Shown piece by piece: positions 4,456 to 7,662 of a stretch of DNA of 7,662 bases (position 1 is its first letter; each line of letters starts with the position of its first letter). Source of the DNA: Nitrososphaerales archaeon TH5896 (GTDB taxonomy: Archaea; Thermoproteota; Nitrososphaeria; Nitrososphaerales; Nitrososphaeraceae); the NCBI GenBank assembly GCA_014523625.1, contig JAATVP010000073.1, positions 1 to 7,662 on the forward strand. Reading direction: 5' to 3'. The notes under the pieces were generated by a model. That model did no database searches and was not told the DNA's origin. It worked only from the letters and a program-made list of their open reading frames with translations. Both the position numbers and the translations under genes were made by a program.

Positions 4456-4843
4456 GTGTTATTTCTAATTAATCGTTTAATCTCCTTTATTAGCTCTTCA
4501 TTCCCAATAGGTTTACGAATGAATAACTCCTTGTCTAATGTACTATATTCTTTTGTTCTAAACTCCTTATAGTAAAGCTCACTTGCTGTAAGAAAACAAG
4601 CTTTAACATTTGGATCTTTTTCTTTTATTAGCCTATGTAACTCAAAACCATCCATATCTGGCATTTTGATATCAAGAATAATCAAATCATAATAATCTGG
4701 TTTGAAGTTGGACAATTCTCTTTTTGGATTATTGAATGCTTCGACCTCAAATCATAATATTTCAAAGACATCTTGTAATACAAGGTAAGGTCATGTTCAT
4801 CATCTACCACCATGATTCGTTTCCCTTTTATTCCGTCATCCAT
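4452..4843 (-). pseudogene. Single-domain CheY-like response regulator with a 1-nt frameshift
   Basis: Joined across the shift, the product is a 130-residue receiver domain. From the ATG at 4843: acidic pair D14-D15 (MVVDDEHD), phospho-acceptor D58 in LIILDIKMPDMDG, T86 in CFLTASE and K111 in FIRKPIG, which is every residue of a working phosphorylation site. Codons up to KYYD are in one frame; from VEAFNNP to the end they are in another. The switch is at 4745-4753, where one extra T (reading YYDFEVEAFN) restores a single frame of normal length. The upstream piece alone runs on to a TGA and lacks D58. Such stand-alone receivers with no output domain are common in Nitrososphaerales and pair with separate kinases; none is nearby. 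A TTG at 4715 could start only the C-terminal half. The shift may be a mutation or a sequencing indel. Confidence 0.8.
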
Positions 4844-4954
4844 AATTTTGCTATCCTTTTCTTCAACCAGATTGGCTTAGCGATTCCGGCTAATCTTGTT
4901 ACTAACAATACAAAATCTGAAATAGCAATTGAGAAATTGGAGGAGGCAGAAAAA

Positions 4955-5143
4955 TTAGGCTTTGTCTGCTCCTTTCGTCATACCACTCCTTCTGAGCCTT
5001 TCTCTTGATTCTTCTGTTGATTCAGCAATGCCTCCCTTAATACCCTCGGGATCTCTACCCACAGCAGTCGGCTCATGAGATGCTATTTTTTCCGGAGACA
5101 TAGGATCCATGCCCTTGTAGTCCTTTTTTACTTCGTCGCTCAT
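4955..5143 (-). CDS. Small hydrophilic protein of unknown function (62 aa)
   Basis: From ATG 5143 the product starts MSDEVKKDYKGMDPMSPEKIA and is rich in Lys, Glu, Gly and Ser, with no hydrophobic core, Cys or membrane segment. It is probably disordered or loosely helical. The stretch DPEGIKGGIAESTEESRERL recalls the KGG-type small stress proteins, but the resemblance is weak and I do not assign the family. The start is well supported: a TATA-like ATTAAATAG lies about 25 bases upstream, giving a leaderless mRNA. The stop is followed directly by TTTTT. The gene lies 111 bases before the frameshifted receiver on the same strand; a shared transcript is possible but the T run argues against it. 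Confidence 0.7.
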   Translation of the reverse strand: MSDEVKKDYKGMDPMSPEKIASHEPTAVGRDPEGIKGGIAESTEESRERLRRSGMTKGADKA

Positions 5144-5163
5144 AATGACAATTACTAGACAAA

Positions 5164-5172
5164 CTATTTAAT
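5164..5172 (-). promoter_or_regulatory. TATA box for the 62-aa protein gene
   Basis: ATTAAATAG on the minus strand, centred about 25 bases before the ATG at 5143. This predicts transcription starting at the start codon. Confidence 0.55.
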
Positions 5173-5458
5173 CATTACAAATTTCATATTAGTTATATCC
5201 AATAAACAAAACCTTGCAATATTTTACATGCAAAATATATTTCTACGTGATTTCAATATTATCCATTGTATCATCTATTGATGCACATTTTATTCAACAT
5301 GTTCTGCATTCGCCCTTTCCTTGATACTTGATACTGAACCAGGAAACAAAACATGTTATGTCGGTCCCTTTTTAGAATTTCGTAAGAAGATATAGATTTA
5401 TCCAAATTAAATTGTAAGAGCAAAAAATAAAGATAATACGAAATATATTTTATATATA
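5173..5458. other. AT-rich intergenic stretch
   Basis: No supported gene. It contains a perfect 7-bp inverted repeat, ATATTTT (5219-5225) with AAAATAT (5232-5238), a short tandem TTGATAC-TTGATAC near 5323-5336, and two ACATGTT words about 55 bases apart. The end (5421-5458) is strongly AT-rich and probably promoter DNA for the ORF at 5459. Confidence 0.5.
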
Positions 5459-5669
5459 ATGGCCTTTACATTTAAGATAAACCGAGTGGCACTAGAATAT
5501 AACAAGGCGAATCATCAACTTGATATGGCTCAAAATTAAATCATTGAAAGAAACAACAGAGAAATCAGATGGCTTAGGATATTATTGCACGTTATATAGA
5601 CCAAGAGCTCTTCCAATATCTAAAGAGAATTGGAATGAATGGTGCTTATTTGATCTACTTGATTTCTGA
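5459..5669 (+). pseudogene. Small gene of unknown function with a probable 1-nt frameshift
   Basis: An ATG at 5459, behind a very AT-rich promoter-like stretch, opens 26 codons (MAFTFKINRVALEYNKANHQ...) that end at a TAA at 5537. The +1 frame is open across that point and gives KSLKETTEKSDGLGYY, then YRPRALPISKENW and a C terminus LFDLLDF, ending with TGA at 5667. Joined within the A-rich bases around 5531-5540, the product would be about 69 residues of ordinary protein composition. The combined gene ends 13 bases before the stop of the convergent zinc-protein gene, a typical tight arrangement. I do not recognise the family, and each piece could be chance. Confidence 0.35.
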
Positions 5670-5682
5670 TGCCGTACTTTTA

Positions 5683-5856
5683 TTACCTTCTCTGCACATT
5701 TGTCGCACATGTGTCACAGTATTTTTCTATGAGGATAGCTCCATCGCCTACAGCGAATAATGCTTCCTGTGTAGCCTTGTTACCACAGGCTACACAGAAT
5801 TTTGTCTTTTCACTATCGTCCACAAACGACCTTAACATTGAAAATATTCTTTCCAT
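5683..5856 (-). CDS. Small zinc-finger protein (57 aa)
   Basis: From ATG 5856 to TAA 5683 the product is 57 residues: a short amphipathic start (MERIFSMLRSFVDDSEK), then FC21-x2-C24 (FCVACGNKATQEALF), an acidic/Gly turn (VGDGA) and C47-x2-C50 (YCDTCAT) before a basic end VQRR. Two CxxC pairs about 22 residues apart form one treble-clef or ribbon-type zinc site. A GGGGTGA ribosome-binding site lies 10 bases before the ATG, unusual among the leaderless genes here and fitting for the second gene of a pair. The upstream 33-codon ORF ends one base before this ATG. The role is unknown; regulatory or RNA-binding function is a guess. The opposite-strand open frames here are shadows. Confidence 0.8.
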   Translation of the reverse strand: MERIFSMLRSFVDDSEKTKFCVACGNKATQEALFAVGDGAILIEKYCDTCATNVQRR

Positions 5857-5857
5857 T

Positions 5858-5959
5858 CTATTCTTTCACCCCTACGAAGGTTTCGTTGATTGTATTTCTT
5901 GGCAATACTGCAATCGTCGTATCTGCAGCAACTATGTATTTCGGATTGTTTCTCATCAT
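5858..5959 (-). CDS. Micro-protein (33 aa) upstream of the zinc-finger gene
   Basis: Two ATGs at 5959 and 5956 open a frame that reads MMRNNPKYIVAADTTIAVLP and ends TFVGVKE at a TAG at 5858-5860, one base before the ATG of the zinc-protein gene. Its last codons contain the GGGGTGA that serves the next gene, so the two are probably translated in tandem. A TATA-like TCTTATATGTAT is centred about 21 bases before the first ATG. The peptide has a beta-prone hydrophobic middle and no metal site. The opposite strand is also open with a hydrophobic run, but lacks such context. It could be a real micro-protein or a leader ORF that delivers ribosomes to the zinc-protein start. Function unknown. Confidence 0.48.
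   Translation of the reverse strand: MMRNNPKYIVAADTTIAVLPRNTINETFVGVKE
5866..5872 (-). promoter_or_regulatory. Ribosome-binding site of the 57-aa zinc protein
   Basis: GGGGTGA on the minus strand ends 9-10 bases before the ATG at 5856 and matches the GGTGA part of the archaeal Shine-Dalgarno sequence. It sits inside the upstream 33-codon ORF and decides the start of the zinc protein. Confidence 0.55.
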
Positions 5960-5973
5960 TATATGTAGTTGTC

Positions 5974-5985
5974 ATACATATAAGA
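5974..5985 (-). promoter_or_regulatory. TATA box for the 33-aa/57-aa gene pair
   Basis: TCTTATATGTAT on the minus strand lies about 21-26 bases before the ATG at 5959. No other good box precedes the zinc-protein gene at the right distance, so the pair probably shares this promoter. Confidence 0.42.
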
Positions 5986-6238
5986 ACTTGCACTCTAATG
6001 TTAGCTAACACAGAATAGAATATCAGATGGAATGTTTCGTTCAATTATGATAATACATTTTGATGTACATCACTAGCGATAGTAAGGTTATATTCTAGCT
6101 ATGATAACCCACATAAACTAAACATAAACTAATATTCAAGTCCAAGAAAACTAGTACAAATTTTCAAAATAGATGGTGTTATTTCAAAGATATACCTTTT
6201 ATGGCAGTTTTTACGTGGTTCCTCTCCTTTACTTATAA
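5986..6238. other. Intergenic stretch with an 11-bp tandem repeat
   Basis: No gene is supported on either strand. ACATAAACTA occurs at 6111-6120 and again at 6122-6131, a direct repeat with an 11-base period (about one helical turn). Nothing else stands out. Confidence 0.55.
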
Positions 6239-6335
6239 TTATTCGTCTACTGCTTCAATATTCTCAATATCCTCACATAGTACTACGGCACTAGTGGCAT
6301 AAGAGTGTGGATGAGCAATACTAACACTTTACCAT
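6239..6335 (-). pseudogene. Micro-ORF with a probable 1-nt frameshift (about 31 codons)
   Basis: A minus-strand ATG at 6333-6335 reads MVKC and stops at once, but the adjacent frame runs on as SIAHPHSYATSAVV, LCEDIENIEAVDE to a TAA at 6239. Removing one T near 6320-6323 joins them into a 31-residue product. An AT-rich TATA-like GTAATTATTAAAG (6351-6363) is centred about 22 bases before the ATG, the leaderless spacing seen at neighbouring genes. The composition is protein-like, with an HPHS cluster and an acidic end. I do not recognise it. It may be the remnant of a longer protein or a chance ORF. Confidence 0.33.
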
Positions 6336-6413
6336 GTAACAACCACTTTCTTTAATAATTACCATATGAATAGAATTTTAATGCATTGTAATAACAGAAT
6401 GCATGGAATAAGT

Positions 6414-6689
6414 TCAAAAAATAAGCTCTTGATTCTCAGGGAATATATCCATTGTCGTTCCTAGGAACTCGACTCCAGTCATTTGAGGCACTCTTTGATC
6501 CGCCAAAAATAAAGCTACTGCCTCATTGTTCAATTCCAGTTGTTTCATCATTTCGAGACCTTTCTGGCCAGATTCTGCTTGAGCAACACGAATACGGTTA
6601 CCATATTGCACGGTCAAATCACGTTCGATAGCTTTCAACACTTGCGGATTATCATCGGTAAACAATACAGGTTTAGTGCCTGCATTCAT
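6414..6689 (-). pseudogene. Truncated receiver domain of the thioredoxin-reductase-fused response regulator type
   Basis: From ATG 6689 the 91-residue frame reads KPVLFTDDNPQVLKAIERDL, then ALFLADQRVPQMTGVEFL and MDIFPENQE, ending abruptly at a TGA. D12-D13 and phospho-acceptor D64 (in LADQRVPQMTG) are present, but the beta-4 Thr/Ser and the beta-5 Lys are missing, so the fold lacks its last third. The wording (DDxPQVLxAxERDL, DQRxPQMTGVEFL) is what I know from archaeal and bacterial proteins with a receiver fused to thioredoxin reductase; none of the reductase (GxGxxG, CxxC) follows. Downstream frames show no continuation, so this is a deletion or rearrangement end and not a simple frameshift. 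Two AATGCAT copies (6380-6386, 6398-6404) lie just past the break. Probably non-functional. Confidence 0.75.
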
Positions 6690-6726
6690 CTCTTAGTGTC
6701 AATGTAAGTGGTAAGATAAGAAGGTT

Positions 6727-6754
6727 TTGCATTACCGATAGCTGCGGTATGCAA
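6727..6754. promoter_or_regulatory. 10-bp inverted repeat upstream of the truncated receiver gene
   Basis: TTGCA (6727-6731) and TACCG (6733-6737) pair with CGGTA (6745-6749) and TGCAA (6750-6754): 10 bp with a single bulged T and a 7-base loop. It lies 38-65 bases before the ATG at 6689. It could be an operator for the once-intact redox regulator. Read on the + strand it is a hairpin followed by TTTT. Confidence 0.45.
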
Positions 6755-7234
6755 TTTTACAGCGATGATTGATCAACTAATGATCCACTTATAGTCGAAG
6801 GAGATCTTTCTAAACACAGAGAAATATGCGATCTAATACTATATTAATGTAGATGCTTTAGTCTAAGTAATGGATGAAACTTAGTAGTAAATACTAGTGG
6901 ACCGCTAGTAAATAGTTTCAGACATGTTTGAAAGTCTCCCGTTAGTACTAGTAGTAACAAGTCTTGGACTCTATCGCCATAGTTGTGCAAGTAATATGAT
7001 TTTTCATTTACCAATTGTTTGTGGAGATAGTATTAATTATACATCTATTTGTATTGAAGTTCTAATCGCCAGGCACAAAACGGAACGGTTTCATCAGAAC
7101 TCAGATTCTTAATTTTCTTATGATTCTTATGTGTTGCTATTGTCCCTAGTTCCTTTATAAGTCGGCTTTTCGACTGACTAACATGGATTGGTACAAGTGT
7201 TCAAAAGTCCTAATAGAATGTTTGAAAATGTTGG
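6755..7234. other. Stretch without a supported gene
   Basis: Open frames here (for example 6924-7112 on the + strand) have no promoter, motif or believable composition. It contains a 9-bp direct repeat TAGTAAATA (6885-6893 and 6906-6914, 21 bases apart) overlapping an inverted repeat TACTAG (6892-6897) with CTAGTA (6905-6910). Further on are a TTTATAAG box at 7155-7161 and a 5-bp hairpin AGTCG/CGACT (7160-7175). Confidence 0.5.
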
Positions 7235-7240
7235 TTTAAT
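7235..7240 (+). promoter_or_regulatory. Possible TATA box for the PRC-barrel-like gene
   Basis: TTTAAT lies about 33 bases before the ATG at 7271, which would give a 5' leader of fewer than 10 bases. The match is weak and a second AT-rich word (ATTAATAC, 7251-7258) is too close. Confidence 0.3.
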
Positions 7241-7270
7241 GATGAATTACATTAATACTTGTACAATGTT

Positions 7271-7662
7271 ATGCAAGGACAACCTAGGAAAGGTTTATTT
7301 CGAACGATATCTCCATATAAGAACAATTTGACCTCAGGCAAATACTTTAACAAAGGAGTAAAAGCGCTTAACGCTCCGGATTTAGGCCACGTAGTAAGAG
7401 AAACGCCTGACAAGATAGTTGTATTTGGAGGTAAGGATGAAAGATATGATATTCCTATCTCTGAAATTAAGCAAGTGGGTGCTAATGTCCTGATAGGGCT
7501 TCCTTTTTCGGAGATTGAAAAAAAATACAAGGTTAGCCGTAAAGAACCATTGCCAACAAGTCGTAAAGATCCTTGGCCGGAAGATGATCGTGTAGTAGAT
7601 CTTTCTGCATACGAAGGAAAATATCCGAAATCCCTTTTCAATAAAGGAGTAAGAGCAAAAAA
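7271..7662 (+). CDS. PRC-barrel-like repeat protein, 3' end outside the window
   Basis: The frame starts at ATG 7271 (MQGQPRKGLF) and stays open to the window end, 130 residues so far. Residues 25-95 form one unit: FNKGVKALNAPDLGHVV, then ETPDKIVVFG, YDIPISEIKQVGANVLIGL and KKYKVSRKEPLP. This is the small beta-barrel pattern (xxGxVxxxxxDxIVV, then P-x-S-E-I) of PRC-barrel-like proteins common in ammonia-oxidising archaea. At residue 122 LFNKGVRAK repeats the opening FNKGVKAL, so a second unit begins just before the window ends. A TTG four codons upstream is an alternative start. There is no signal peptide or membrane segment. The role is unknown; PRC barrels bind partners or RNA in other systems. 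The opposite strand is open over this stretch but is a shadow. Confidence 0.82.
   Translation, partial: MQGQPRKGLFRTISPYKNNLTSGKYFNKGVKALNAPDLGHVVRETPDKIVVFGGKDERYDIPISEIKQVGANVLIGLPFSEIEKKYKVSRKEPLPTSRKDPWPEDDRVVDLSAYEGKYPKSLFNKGVRAK

Noticed and set aside
4736..5008. 90-codon + strand ORF with a helical stretch (SEIAIEKLEEAEKLG)
   Set aside because: It crosses the start of the receiver gene and the end of the 62-aa gene on the other strand, and no family is recognised. The helical stretch may be a remnant, but support is too thin.
5669..6044. Overlapping ORFs on both strands around 5669-6044
   Set aside because: They are in other frames than the 33-codon and 57-codon genes and lack motifs or promoters; the 5802-6008 frame has a hydrophobic run but no start support.
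6764..6846. Possible frameshifted + strand micro-ORF (MIDQ... then NDPLIVEGDLSKHRE)
   Set aside because: Needs a frame change within its first five codons, has no TATA box, and is under 30 codons.
6924..7112. 62-codon + strand ORF
   Set aside because: Unusual composition rich in His, Cys and Ser, no promoter at the right distance, no motif.
7252..7641. 129-codon minus-strand ORF
   Set aside because: Antisense shadow of the PRC-barrel-like gene, whose + frame has an internal repeat and family-like motifs.

Overview
The window looks like archaeal DNA from the ammonia-oxidising Nitrososphaerales (Thaumarchaeota), possibly a Nitrosocosmicus-like genome. This is inferred from gene content, not a database search. 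The signs are a small Cys-rich protein with a CPCC zinc-ribbon signature, a receiver domain of the type this group fuses to thioredoxin reductase, a single-domain CheY-like receiver, a repeated PRC-barrel-like protein, AT-rich DNA, and TATA-like boxes about 25 bases upstream of start codons (leaderless transcription). No rRNA, tRNA, CRISPR array or recognisable transposase was seen.

Layout. 1-261 (-): start of a small membrane protein, apparently frameshifted and cut by the window edge. 262-1111: gene-poor, with a 25-bp tandem repeat and a 21-codon stub of a universal stress protein. 1112-1870 (+): two related small helical proteins and a 42-aa one-helix membrane protein behind a consensus TATA box. 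1939-2952 (-): an intact five-Asp-box BNR/sortilin-type beta-propeller, the only large gene. 2961-3209 (-): an open frame without a proper start. About 3230-3380: a compact GC-richer island that folds by hand into a three-way junction with a kissing loop, followed by mutually exclusive hairpins; this is the best candidate for an undescribed element. 3385-4069: no firm gene, but several long hairpins. 4070-5143 (-): CPCC zinc protein, a frameshifted CheY-like receiver and a small hydrophilic protein. 5459-5959: a probably frameshifted + strand gene that converges on a two-gene - strand unit (33-aa peptide plus 57-aa zinc protein). 6239-6689 (-): a frameshifted micro-ORF and a truncated receiver of the thioredoxin-reductase type. 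7271-end (+): a PRC-barrel-like repeat protein running off the window.

Together this is a low-density accessory region of small signalling, redox and zinc proteins. Several genes are broken: one clear 1-nt frameshift, three probable ones and two truncations. The breaks could be real gene decay or uncorrected indels in the assembly; the 1-kb propeller gene is intact. No metabolic pathway or single operon unites the window.
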